From the NCBI GenBank assembly GCA_944990035.1, contig CALYLX010000160.1:372001-436000 (forward strand): a stretch of 64,000 bases of DNA. The letters are read 5' to 3'. Made by a program: the position numbers and the translations under genes. Below, piece after piece: positions 11,088-22,068 of the stretch (the stretch's first letter is position 1; each line of letters begins with the position of its first letter). This stretch comes from Clitopilus passeckerianus (lineage: Eukaryota; Basidiomycota; Agaricomycetes; Agaricales; Entolomataceae). Under the pieces are notes generated by a model. The model worked only from the letters and a program-made list of their open reading frames with translations, did not search any database and had not been told where the DNA came from.

Positions 11088-13495
11088 ATGAGTAGTGCAG
11101 GAGGCAGCAAGAAGACTCCCCGGCCGCCGGATCCAACTCCAACGCCATCCACACCTCAGAAAGGCCATGGTACTGACTATGGCGCATTTGATGGTGAAGA
11201 AACACTCCAGGGCCCCTCTGGCACTAGAAATAAGTGTCCTACTCCAGCAATGGATGAAGACAATGATTTTGATGCATACGAGAGCCCTGCTCCCTCCGCC
11301 CCTTCCTCCCCTGAGCACAAGCGCAGGAAGAACACGTCTGGTGCTGCTGTAGCGCAGCCCAAGTCCAGGACTGCCTCCAGGGCAGCCTCCCCCACCCAAA
11401 CAGAGTTCAAGTCTCTGTTTCCTGGTCATGATGAGAAGGACTCTTACACCCTGTCTTTACAGGCTACAGAGGCGGCCGTCAGGGATGATGTAGAGGCCCT
11501 TACCGATGCTCTAGTGACAATGCAAGGACGGATGGACCACTGTCCTCCTAGCGCTGTTGATGAACTTCAAGCGAGGTACATTGCAGACGCCCTTGTTGCA
11601 ACAGTTGCGCATGCAGCAGCTGTTCATATCACAGACTACCTCAGTGCGGATGAGGGGTCTCTAGCCCAAGTGCAACGCGCTAGGGACCCTTTGAACGCTG
11701 TCCTGCCGTCCCCTCCCAGCAGCGCCCTGTGCGCACTGCTGCTCCCAAAGGTGCTGCAAAGGCGGCATCTGCTCCTTCCACTGCTGCTGCAGGTGGGCAT
11801 GGTGTAGCACCGGCCTCTTCTGCCCCAGCAGGCGCCCCCTCCTCCTCCAGCGCCTCCCAAGGTGCCAGGACCCAGGTTACCCCTCCCCGACCCACGGAAC
11901 ACACTGCCACTGGTCACAAATCTCCGGTTCCCATGGAGGGACAGGAGTCCACAGCAACATCTCAGCAACCCAACAACCCGGTCCCTGGACCGGACTCAGG
12001 TGTTGCCACAGGTGCTGCCTCTTCCCAACCGCAACCAGAGCGGATCCATTCGGGTAACTGGATGCAATTCCAGCGCCGGTTTGCCCGCCCCCCTCCCTAG
12101 GCGCCTGCAACACCGCGTAGAGCGCCTAATCTGCATGCTGTGCGTGCGCCAAAGCCTGCTAATGCGTCTCAGCAGCAGCAGCAGCAACCACAACAGTGTC
12201 AGCGCGCTCCCAAGGCGTCCTACGCTTCTGTCGCTTTGCAGCCGCCTAGGAGGCCTGCAAACGCCGCCCCTCGCAGTTTTGCAGAGGTTACTGTTGGCAT
12301 GACTGCGCAGCAATGCGCAGAACTTGCTGAACTCGCGCGTCATCTCCCTGGACTGTCCTGGGATGAAGTAGCGCAACTCAAGGACAATTCTAACGCCAAC
12401 AAGCGCAAGGCAGCGTCCTCTTCCCTCCCCTCTGCTCCCTCTCCTTCAAAGAAGAAGCAGAAGCTCAAATCCACTACGCGCGGCCCGTCGCGCAGACAGT
12501 GCTTCATTTATGTGCGCAGAGGCACCGGCAGCGATGCTATCCCTGCTCCTCTTCCTATCTCGCCTGAACAGGCCGTCTCCACCCTCAACCTCCGTTTATC
12601 CAATGGTGGTTCTCGCAACAACGCCATCCATGCAGAAGTCGGCAGGGGTGACGCTATCATTGTCCACTTCAGTGACACACCCACCCACAGCGATCTAGGC
12701 ATTATCCGACTCGCTGTGCAACGTGTCTGGTACCCTCTCACTGAGGGTGGTCAGCCTATTGTCAACATGAATGTAGAGGTTCCTGCATTGCGTTCTTACG
12801 CTCACATCACTGGCGTGCCCTACTTCACCTTTGGTGCGGTTGGGAGCACTCCAGTCACTCCTGACACCATGGAGGCACTCCTGCATCAAAATGCCACTAC
12901 GTCGTCGCTCCAGCTTGCTGGAAAGCCGCGTATTCATTGTGCAAGCAGCTCGCATGACATGTGCATTGTTTTCTTCGACTTCTGGGACACTAGGTCTGGC
13001 ACCGCCCTCAAGTCTATCACCAACAAGAGGATGTCCATTGGCGGTCGCCTCTGCAACATCTCCCCTGCCAGTGTGCACGCTGGCGTCCCTCAGTGTCAAC
13101 GCTGTTGGGCCTGGGGACACCCAACTGCGTCCTGCAGACAGCAGTACAACTCCTGTGCGCATTGTGGCTATGGCCACAACACGCAGAATTATCGCAAGCT
13201 CTCCCACTGCTGTTGGGAGAAGCCTGATGCGAATCCCCCGGTGCCTGCCACTCCTGATGGCGAACCGTGCCCCCACGCACCTAGGTGCATCAACTGCGGC
13301 AAGGCGCACACAGCAGATTCGTCCAAGTGTGCCTTCTCTCGTCACCGGTTTGACGCTGGCTGGATCCAGCGCCGGTATGATGTCAACAATGCGGTACGCT
13401 TTTCTGCTAGAGCACCGCAAAGTTATGCTAACGTTCAACCACCCAGGAGGAGACCGATTCAGACGGCTCTGGGTGATCGTACTGCTCACGTTTAA
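11088..13495 (+). pseudogene. LINE copy B ORF1 (zinc-knuckle RNA-binding protein), broken
   Basis: ORF1 of this LINE group encodes a nucleic-acid-binding protein that coats element RNA. Start ATG at 11088 (MSSAGGSKK). A 4-bp deletion near 11710, relative to copy C, shifts the frame. From 11729 the correct frame runs to 13495 with one in-frame TAG at 12098-12100. Visible parts in order: a Pro/Ser-rich N-terminus with a KRRK basic patch, a glutamine run near 12170, KKKQKLKSTTRGPSRRQCF, a conserved domain ending WYPLTEGG, and three zinc knuckles (CQRCWAWGHPTASC, then CAHCGYGH, then CINCGKAH with a distal C) near 13092-13330. It ends 8 bases before ORF2. Confidence 0.85.
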
Positions 13496-13503
13496 ATTAC
13501 TTT

Positions 13504-14496
13504 ATGCGTCACAAATATGTATCTATGCTTCGCTTCTACTCACAGAATGTGAATAGAAACTATGATCTTGTGTCATCACTCTTGGAGGAGCGTAAGAATG
13601 ATTTTGACGTTCTCCTGCTACAAGAGCCTCCCTGGAGGCTTATACCTCGCACTGTGTCTACTACCAACCCAGAAGGGGAGGCAGTGATTGGTGCTCCCAC
13701 TCATCCGGACTGGCTGGTCATGTTTAGACGTCCAGCATCCGATACTGACCGCCCATGCGTTATGACGTTTGTGCATAGGCGCCTTGCAGGCATGGGCCCT
13801 GCATTTCGCACTGACCTCGCCAACCACAATGATGTGTTGGTCACTACACTGTATGGGAGCACAGGTGCTCAAATACACTTTGCCAATGTCTACTCTAGCC
13901 CAGGGGATGGTACTGCCATTCGCTGGTTGTGTGACAATGCTCCACGTCTCCCAAGCATGCTTTGCATGGCAGGGGACTTCAACTGCAAGTCGTCAGTCTG
14001 GGATCCGGACTATGACTCTACAAATCATGTTGCGACTGAACTGTGTGATGTTGCGCTCAACCTGGGTTTGGAGGTTAGTGTTCTACCAGAACGCACTCCT
14101 ACTCACTTCCCACATGCTGGCAGCCTTAGGCCGTCGGTCATTGATCTATTCTTCCTCCCTGTGGGTCGCACTGCAGGGACTTCACATAGCGTGGTCACAG
14201 AGTGGAAAGGACCCTCTGACCACGATCCCTTGACCGTCACGCTCCGTATCCAGCCTGTGCAGCTGGCTGCTGAGCGCATCACTCTGCCCAAGGGCAGTGA
14301 GCAAGAGGAAGAGTTCCTGAAGGAATTGTCCTCTTCCTTGCGAGCATTGGACACAACCACCCTCACAACAGCAGACGCAATCGAACGCTGCACTGGCGCC
14401 ATTGCAACTGCTATTAAGCGGTCTTGGGATAACAGCTCAAAGACTGGTCGCATCTCCACCAAGTCAAAGTCCTTACACACAAAGGTGCCTCCCTAA
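13504..14496 (+). pseudogene. LINE copy B ORF2: endonuclease domain only
   Basis: 330-residue open frame holding an AP-like (EEP) endonuclease. The catalytic pattern is visible: N15/N17, QEPP with E41, Y130, AGDFN with D158 and N160, D214, and SDH at 238-240. This enzyme nicks target DNA to prime reverse transcription. In complete ORF2 it is followed by RT and RNase H. Here the sequence jumps after TKSKS to the LHTKVPP frame at the deletion junction, so everything after residue ~323 is out of frame. It could still make a stand-alone endonuclease. Identical in length and sequence to the copy C version. Confidence 0.85.
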
Positions 14497-15011
14497 GGCC
14501 CACACACATCAAAGGTGGACCTTGGTTACGTCGCGTTGGTTCCTCCAATGCGCATACCGCACGCCTTACACGCGCAGTTCTGGGTCATGCACCCATAGGG
14601 GAATTCCGCGCACGCTTCAACCTGGATGGGGAGACAGCGTGTGCATGCAACTGGCGCATACTGGAAACGGGGGAGCATATCCTCCACCAGTGCGCGAACC
14701 TCAAACGACGGCCCAGGCAGCGCTTGTGTCAGGAGCTGTCGTTCTTCTTGTTCTTCCTCGAGAACAACCCTGCCACTTTTGCGTTCCCTTCGCAACAGCC
14801 TCCACCGCTGTTTCCCAAAGCCAGGACGACGCGGCGACGTGGGCCACCTGATAAGGCCCCCACACGCCTCCGCGATGCCCTCCCCGCTGTGGGGGGCCAC
14901 CGCCGACGAATGCCTGTAACAGGCTCCACTGGGTGCCGGGTGCACACCAATTTGTTCGCAGAGAACAGGCCGAAGCGTCTGGCATGGTTTTCCATGCATA
15001 GGCGTCAGTGC

Positions 15012-18000
15012 TTTTTTTTTTTTTCTTTTATCAAAGCCCTACGCCCCCGGAGGGGGCGTCTGACAATTTATATTCCGGCGCCCGATCGCAGTCCGGTCGC
15101 AAGTACCTAAATACATGCATTGTATACTAACGTAAGTAAAACCGTGTTCGTCGAGTGAACTACACTAGATACGAGGTGCACCAAAGAGCAAGCTAGGGTG
15201 GCCCCCGAGGATAAATCTCCTAAGGAGTATGATAGCGTGCACCACCCCGCAGAAGCAGCAAGAACCCTGGAAACCAGGCTCGCCGCTATATGAAGGATGG
15301 AGCACTGACGCCTATGCAGGGTAAAACATGCCAGACGCTTCGGCTTGTTCTCTGCGAACAAATTGATGTGCACCCGGTACCCAGACCAGATCGTCTGGGC
15401 GCGGTGGTGCAGTGGAGCCTGTTACAGGCATTTGTCGGCAGTGGCCTCCAGCAGCAGGAGGGGTACCACGAACGCGTGTGGCTGCCTTATCAGGAGGGCC
15501 ACGCCGCCGTGCCTTCCTGGGCTTAGGAAATGGCGGTGGAGGCTGTTGCGATGGAAACGCAAAAGCAGCGGGGTTGTTCTCAAGAAAGAACAAGAAGGAT
15601 GACAGCTCCCGGCGCAAGCGCTGGTTAGGCCGTCGTTGGAAGTGCGCACACTGGTGAAGGACATGGTCCCTCGTTTCCAGGGTGCGCCAATCGCACACGC
15701 ACGCTGTCTCCCCATCTAGGTCGAAGCGCGCACGGAACTCGCCAATGGGTGCATGACCCAGGACTGCACGGGTGAGGCGTGCGGTGTGCGCATTGGAAGA
15801 CCCAACGCCATGTAGCCAAGGCCCACCTTTGAGATGTGTAGGCCTCAGGGAAGCGCCTTTGCTTGCAAGGCGCAGGAAGTGGTTGCCAGAGTAGGATGGC
15901 TGCTGGAGCAGACAAGTCCACTCATGCAGCATCCTGTCTACAGCGCGTTTCCGGGCATACCCAAGGGATGTCCGGGGTTTGCTACCAGCGCCCACCCGCA
16001 AGCCAGTGGCCGCCAAGTGAGCGCGATGGTGGATGTCCCAGTTGAGTCTTGAAGGGACATGAACAAAGTGGACGCGCCTGCTAGCGTCATCCGAGAACCA
16101 GGCCCGTAGCTTAGAGCAGATGGACAGTGAGTGCCCTTGCCCAGAATGAAGAGACGGGTCCAGTGCCAACCGAATGGCTCTAGTCGAGTCTGAGAGCACA
16201 ACTATTTTGAAGCAGTTGTTGCGCAAGACAGCCTTGCTTATGGACAAGTCAATGGCTGCGAGTTCAGCATCGTCAGAGAGTACCCTGCCTGATGCCATAG
16301 TGTATTCTTCAGGCCCAAAAGCGCCATGAAGGAGGGAGCAGGCAGCCACCGCTTGGTGCTTCCTGCTTTTGGGAACAGATGCATCTGCTGCAACCAACAC
16401 AGTAGTGTCAGACAGGTCTGCATCAGCGCGGATCACATCCAGGTGGGTGTGACGGGAGTCAAGGGCGTCCTTGGACGCTGCAATGATGATATCAAATGTA
16501 ATCCTGCCAGAGTGCGTGTCCAACAGGCGCAGACCTGGGACTGCCTCAGCATGGACAGGATTGAGAGGCTCAGAGGCCCGCACAGCGTGCATATCCGAAT
16601 CAACAACTGTCGAAAGCAAGTTGCCGCGTACGCGTTGCGACAAGTTGGAGAGAGATGAGGGGAGACGCATTGTTCCCTCATACCGTTGGTGCTTGTCACT
16701 GATCAGTGATAGCGTAGGGTGATTGCTTATCAGGGTGCCAATGCGCGCCTGGCCGCGCTCGACCAGCTTCCTGACATGCAGATGAATAGGAGGGAGACCA
16801 GCAATAGATTCAGTCCCTCCTCCCGGAGATGTGCGAAAGGCGCCGGTTATCCACCTGGCAGCCTTGTGTTGCATAGTGCGCAAGTGCGACATAGCAGTCT
16901 TACACCTAGCACCTTTGTAGAACCAGAGGCCCACACCATATGTAGCGACCGGAAGGACACATGCACGGTAGAGCAACCGCTTCTGCATAGGGGTGATACC
17001 CCTTGATGAGTTACCAAGCATGATCATTGCCTTGACAGTGGTCAGAGCCTTGGTGGAGTAATACTTGACATGGTGGCTGAAGGACAGCGACCGGTCAAAG
17101 TAGAAGCCCAAGTAGCGCCAAACGGCCTTCGGTTGAAGTGGCGAATTGCCAGTGTGTGGAGCAAAGCCCAAGTCAATAGCAGGATTGACGTCGTTGTGCT
17201 TGCGAGAGAAGTGGAAGACCTCTGTCTTGTCATGTTCCAAGACGAGGCCAAGCGCTGTAACAAGCTCTGTGATGACAGCATACGCTTGTTGGAGGAGGGT
17301 GATGTTCTCCCCAAAGGATGGCGACTGGACAATGAGCGAGCCATCATCCACGTACGACATGAGTGTTGTGACGCCAGGAGCAATCCTGCGTTCGAACAGC
17401 CTCATCACTGGCACCAATTAGAGCGCAGAGAGAAGAGGGGATTAAAGCAGACCCTTGGCCAACGCCAACATCTGCGGAGTACTTGCTGGATTCTTCGCCG
17501 TTCCAGCTGTAGGATGTGTGTCTCCCCACAAGGTAAGACGCAAAGAAGCTGCAGACCTCTGGCGCAAAGCCCAGTCTGCGCAGTATGCGTAGCAGCATGT
17601 CGTGGTTAAGTGAGGGGAAGAACTGAGCAAGGTCAAAAGCAACCACACTAGTCTTCAACCCTCTAGCCCAACCGGCTTTGACGATGTGAGTGAGGTAGAC
17701 ACCTGCGTCTTCAGTCGAATGTTGGCGCACACCTCCAAACTGATTGGGGTGAAACACACCGAATTTCTGCGCTTCGAACTGCATTCTGTTCGCAAGCATC
17801 TTTTCAAAGAGTTTCCCCAGCATGTTAAGCAACACAATAGGGCGGAACATCTTTGGGGTGGAATAGTGCGGTTTGCCAGGTTTGGGAACAATGGCAGAGC
17901 GCGACTCTTTGAAATGAGAGGGCCAGTGGCCAACCCGAAGGCAGGCGTTCGCAATCTCGACGAATTTGGTTGCAATGACACTGTCAGCAACCAGGGATTT

Positions 18001-18034
18001 GAGCTGATACCATGTGAGGTGATCAGGACCAGGA
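15012..18034 (-). pseudogene. Minus-strand LINE: 3' UTR, RNase H and RT part of ORF2
   Basis: Starts with a T-rich tail (15012-15029), terminal hairpin 15041-15059 and the 3' UTR, then ORF2 read leftward. The frame is open from 17417 to a stop at 15312. It includes RT motif YVDD, RNase H residues (VAADAS, DDAELAAID, VVLSDST, NWDIHHRAH) and a C-terminal zinc-finger-like C/H cluster ending HQFVRREQAEASGM. A 1-bp insertion near 17435 puts the upstream RT part (FRPIVLLNMLGK to VGVGQGSA) into another frame. It ends at the PGPD codons just inside the 14-bp GATCAGGACCAGGA sequence (18021-18034). Confidence 0.85.
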
Positions 18035-18149
18035 CATGCATCCCTTTTGATCTGTTACCACCAACATCACAGCCACAACAGCGACGCAAATTCGCCCTCC
18101 AGCAGCTTGCACACCGCTTTATTCTCCAGTATATCCGCCTGTCTGCACT

Positions 18150-20552
18150 ATGAGTAGTGCAGGAGGCAGCAAGAAGACTCCCCGGCCGCCGGACCCAACT
18201 CCAACGCCATCCACACCTCAGAAAGGCCATGGTACCAGCTATGGCGCATTTGATGGTGAAGAAACACCCCAGGGCCCCTCTGGCGCTAGAAATAAGCGTC
18301 CTACTCCAGCAATGGATGAGGACGATGATTTCGATGCAGATGAGAGCCCTGCTCCTTCCGCCCCTTCCTCCCCTGAGCACAAGCGCAGGAAGAACACGTC
18401 TGGTGCTGCTGTAGCGCAGCCCAAGTCCAGGACTGCCTCCAGGGCAGCCTCCCCCACCCAAACAGAGTTCAAGTCTCTGTTTCCTGGTCATGATGAGAAG
18501 GACTCTTATACCCTGTCTTTACAGGCTACAGAGGCGGCCGTCAGGGATGATGTAGAGGCCCTTACCGATGCTCTAGTGACGATGCAAGGATGGATGGACC
18601 ACTGTCCTCCTAGCGCTGTCGATGAACTTCAAGCGAGGTACATTGCAGACGCCCTTGTTGCAACAGTTGCGCATGCAGCAGCTGTTCATATCACAGACTA
18701 CCTCAGTGCGGATGAGGGGTCTCTAGCCCAAGTGCGACGCGCTAGGGACGCTTTGAACGCTGTCCTGCCGTCCCCTCCCTCCCAGCAGCGCCCTGTGCGC
18801 ACTGCTGCTCCCAAAGGTGCTGCAAAGGCGGCATCTGCTCCTTCCACTGCTGCTGCAGGTGGGCATGGTGTAGCACCGGCCTCCTCTGCCCCAGCAGGCG
18901 CCCCCTCCTCCTCCAGCGTCTCCCAAGGCGCCAGGACCCAGGTTACCCCTCCCCGACCCGCGGAACACACTGCCACTGGTCACAAATCTCCGGCTCCCAT
19001 GGAGGGACAGGAGTCCACAGCAACATCTCAGCAACCCAACAACCCGGTCCCTGGACCGGACTCAGGTGTTGCTACAGGTGCTGCCCCTTCCCAACCGCAA
19101 CCAGAGCGGATCCATTCGGGTAACTGGATGCAATTCCAGCGCCGGTTTGCCCGCCCCCCTCCCTAGGCGCCTGCTAGAGTGCATAATCCGCATGCTGTGC
19201 GTGCGCCAAAGCCTGCTAATGCGCCACAGCAGCAGCAGCAGCAACCACAACAGCGTCAGCGCGCTCCCAAGGCGTCCTACGCTTCTGTTGCTTCGCAGCC
19301 GCCTAGGAGGCCTGCAAATGCTGCCCCTCGCTCTTTTGCAGAGGTAACTGCTGGCATGACTGCGCAGCAATGTGCAGAACTTGCTGAACTCGCGCGTCAT
19401 CTCCCTGGACTGTCCTGGGATGAAGTAGCGCAACTCAAGGACAATTCTAACGCCAACAAGCGCAAGGCAGCGTCCTCTCCCCTCCCCTCTGCTCCCTCTC
19501 CTTCAAAGAAGAAGCAGAAGCTCAAATCCACTACGCGCGGCCCGTCGCGCAGACAGTGCTTCATCTATGTGCGCAGAGGCACCGGCAGCGATGCTATCCC
19601 TGCCCCTCTTCCCATCTTGCCTGAACAGGCCGTCTCCACCCTCAACCTCCGTTTATCGAATGGTGGTTCTCGCAACAACGCCATCCATGCAGAAGTCGGC
19701 AGGGGTGACGCTATCATTGTCCACTTCAGTGACACACCCACCCACAGCGATCTAGGCATTATCCGACTCGCTGTGCAACGTGTCTGGTACCCTCTCACTG
19801 AGGGTGGTCAGCCTATTGTCAACATGAATGTAGAGGTTCCTGCATTGCGTTCTTACGCTCACATCACTGGCGTGCCCTACTTCACCTTTGGTGCGGTTGG
19901 GAGCACTCCAGTCACTCCTGACACCATGGAGGCACTCCTGCATCAAAATGCCACTACGTCGTCGCTCCAGCTTGCTGGAAAGCCGCGTATTCATTGTGCA
20001 AGCAGCTCGCATGACATGTGCATTGTTTTCTTCGACTTCTGGGACACTAGGTCTGGCACCGCCCTCAAGTCTATCACCAACAAGAGGATGTCCATTGGCG
20101 GTCGCCTCTGCAACATCTCCCCTGCCAGTGTGCACGCTGGCGTCCCTCAGTGTCAACGCTGTTGGGCCTGGGGACACCCAACTGCGTCCTGCAGACAGCA
20201 GTACAACTCCTGTGCGCATTGTGGCTATGGCCACAACACGCAGAATTATCGCAAGCTCTCCCACTGCTGTTGGGAGAAGCCTGATGCGAATCCCCCGGTG
20301 CCTGCCACTCCTGATGGCGAACCGTGCCCCCACGCACCTAGGTGCATCAACTGCGGCAAGGCGCACACAGCAGATTCGTCCAAGTGTGCCTTCTCTCGTC
20401 ACCGGTTTGACGCTGGCTGGATCCAGCGCCGGTATGATGTCAACAATGCGGTACGCTTTTCTGCTAGAGCACCGCAAAGTTATGCTAACGTTCAACCACC
20501 CAGGAGGAGACCGATTCAGACGGCTCTGGGTGATCGTACTGCTCACGTTTAA
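18150..20552 (+). pseudogene. LINE copy C ORF1, one in-frame stop
   Basis: The best-preserved ORF1 of the common family: about 800 codons in a single frame, broken only by TAG at 19164-19166 (codon 339), where copy E has CAG. Order: MSSAGGSKK start, acidic and Pro/Ser-rich N-terminus, PEHKRRKNTS basic patch, ERIHSGNWMQFQRRFA motif before the stop, glutamine run near codon 360, central domain, and three zinc knuckles at codons ~667-750. The stop splits it into a 338-residue N-terminal frame and a 457-residue downstream frame starting at 19179. Readthrough or re-initiation is possible but unsupported. Confidence 0.88.
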
Positions 20553-20560
20553 ATTACTTT

Positions 20561-21553
20561 ATGCGTCACAAATATGTATCTATGCTTCGCTTCTACTCAC
20601 AGAATGTGAATAGAAACTATGATCTTGTGTCATCACTCTTGGAGGAGCGTAAGAATGATTTTGACGTTCTCCTGCTACAAGAGCCTCCCTGGAGGCTTAT
20701 ACCTCGCACTGTGTCTACTACCAACCCAGAAGGGGAGGCAGTGATTGGTGCTCCCACTCATCCGGACTGGCTGGTCATGTTTAGACGTCCAGCATCCGAT
20801 ACTGACCGCCCATGCGTTATGACGTTTGTGCATAGGCGCCTTGCAGGCATGGGCCCTGCATTTCGCACTGACCTCGCCAACCACAATGATGTGTTGGTCA
20901 CTACACTGTATGGGAGCACAGGTGCTCAAATACACTTTGCCAATGTCTACTCTAGCCCAGGGGATGGTACTGCCATTCGCTGGTTGTGTGACAATGCTCC
21001 ACGTCTCCCAAGCATGCTTTGCATGGCAGGGGACTTCAACTGCAAGTCGTCAGTCTGGGATCCGGACTATGACTCTACAAATCATGTTGCGACTGAACTG
21101 TGTGATGTTGCGCTCAACCTGGGTTTGGAGGTTAGTGTTCTACCAGAACGCACTCCTACTCACTTCCCACATGCTGGCAGCCTTAGGCCGTCGGTCATTG
21201 ATCTATTCTTCCTCCCTGTGGGTCGCACTGCAGGGACTTCACATAGCGTGGTCACAGAGTGGAAAGGACCCTCTGACCACGATCCCTTGACCGTCACGCT
21301 CCGTATCCAGCCTGTGCAGCTGGCTGCTGAGCGCATCACTCTGCCCAAGGGCAGTGAGCAAGAGGAAGAGTTCCTGAAGGAATTGTCCTCTTCCTTGCGA
21401 GCATTGGACACAACCACCCTCACAACAGCAGACGCAATCGAACGCTGCACTGGCGCCATTGCAACTGCTATTAAGCGGTCTTGGGATAACAGCTCAAAGA
21501 CTGGTCGCATCTCCACCAAGTCAAAGTCCTTACACACAAAGGTGCCTCCCTAA
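20561..21553 (+). pseudogene. LINE copy C ORF2: endonuclease domain only
   Basis: Same 330-residue endonuclease frame as copy B, with E41, AGDFN and SDH intact, and the same fusion to an out-of-frame tail after TKSKS. No RT follows. It starts 8 bases after the ORF1 stop, the usual spacing in this family, which suggests ORF2 translation by re-initiation in complete elements. Confidence 0.85.
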
Positions 21554-22068
21554 GGCCCACACACATCAAAGGTGGACCTTGGTTACGTCGCGTTGGTTCC
21601 TCCAATGCGCATACCGCACGCCTTACACGCGCAGTTCTGGGTCATGCACCCATAGGGGAATTCCGCGCACGCTTCAACCTGGATGGGGAGACAGCGTGTG
21701 CATGCAACTGGCGCATACTGGAAACGGGGGAGCATATCCTCCACCAGTGCGCGAACCTCAAACGACGGCCCAGGCAGCGCTTGTGTCAGGAGCTGTCGTT
21801 CTTCTTGTTCTTCCTCGAGAACAACCCTGCCACTTTTGCGTTCCCTTCGCAACAGCCTCCACCGCTGTTTCCCAAAGCCAGGACGACGCGGCGACGTGGG
21901 CCACCTGATAAGGCCCCCACACGCCTCCGCGATGCCCTCCCCGCTGTGGGGGGCCACCGCCGACGAATGCCTGTAACAGGCTCCACTGGGTGCCGGGTGC
22001 ACACCAATTTGTTCGCAGAGAACAGGCCGAAGCGTCTGGCATGGTTTTCCATGCATAGGCGTCAGTGC

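Larger units (their letters stand above)
10977..15011 (+). mobile_element. LINE copy B, RT-deleted
   Basis: Tad1/Jockey-group non-LTR retrotransposon: 5' leader 10977-11087, ORF1, ORF2 endonuclease, then a fused C-terminal tail and the start of the 3' UTR. An internal ~2.57-kb block is missing at CCTT 14471-14474. A further 35 bp is missing near 14930, shared with copy C but not with D or E. The 3' UTR stops at GTCAGTGC where a reverse poly(T) begins. It is the first member of the 7.05-kb tandem repeat. Confidence 0.9.
18035..22068 (+). mobile_element. LINE copy C, RT-deleted, hybrid of copies B and D
   Basis: Same layout as copy B with the same RT deletion (CCTT at 21528-21531) and the same 35-bp loss and truncated 3' UTR. 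Its left flank (GATCAGGACCAGGA then CATGC) is instead identical to that of copy D. Base markers switch from D-like to B-like between 19658 and 19799. This is what an unequal crossover between two direct-repeat LINEs would leave. Confidence 0.9.

Noticed and set aside
12695..13489. 264-codon antisense frame opposite ORF1, repeated at 19752-20546 and 33469-34263
   Set aside because: It mirrors the well-supported zinc-knuckle ORF1. It recurs only because the LINE copies are almost identical, and the antisense protein has no recognisable feature.
15012..15029. T-rich run taken as a polymerase terminator
   Set aside because: It is the reverse of a LINE poly(A) tail next to the 3' hairpin; the same holds at 10647 and 22069.
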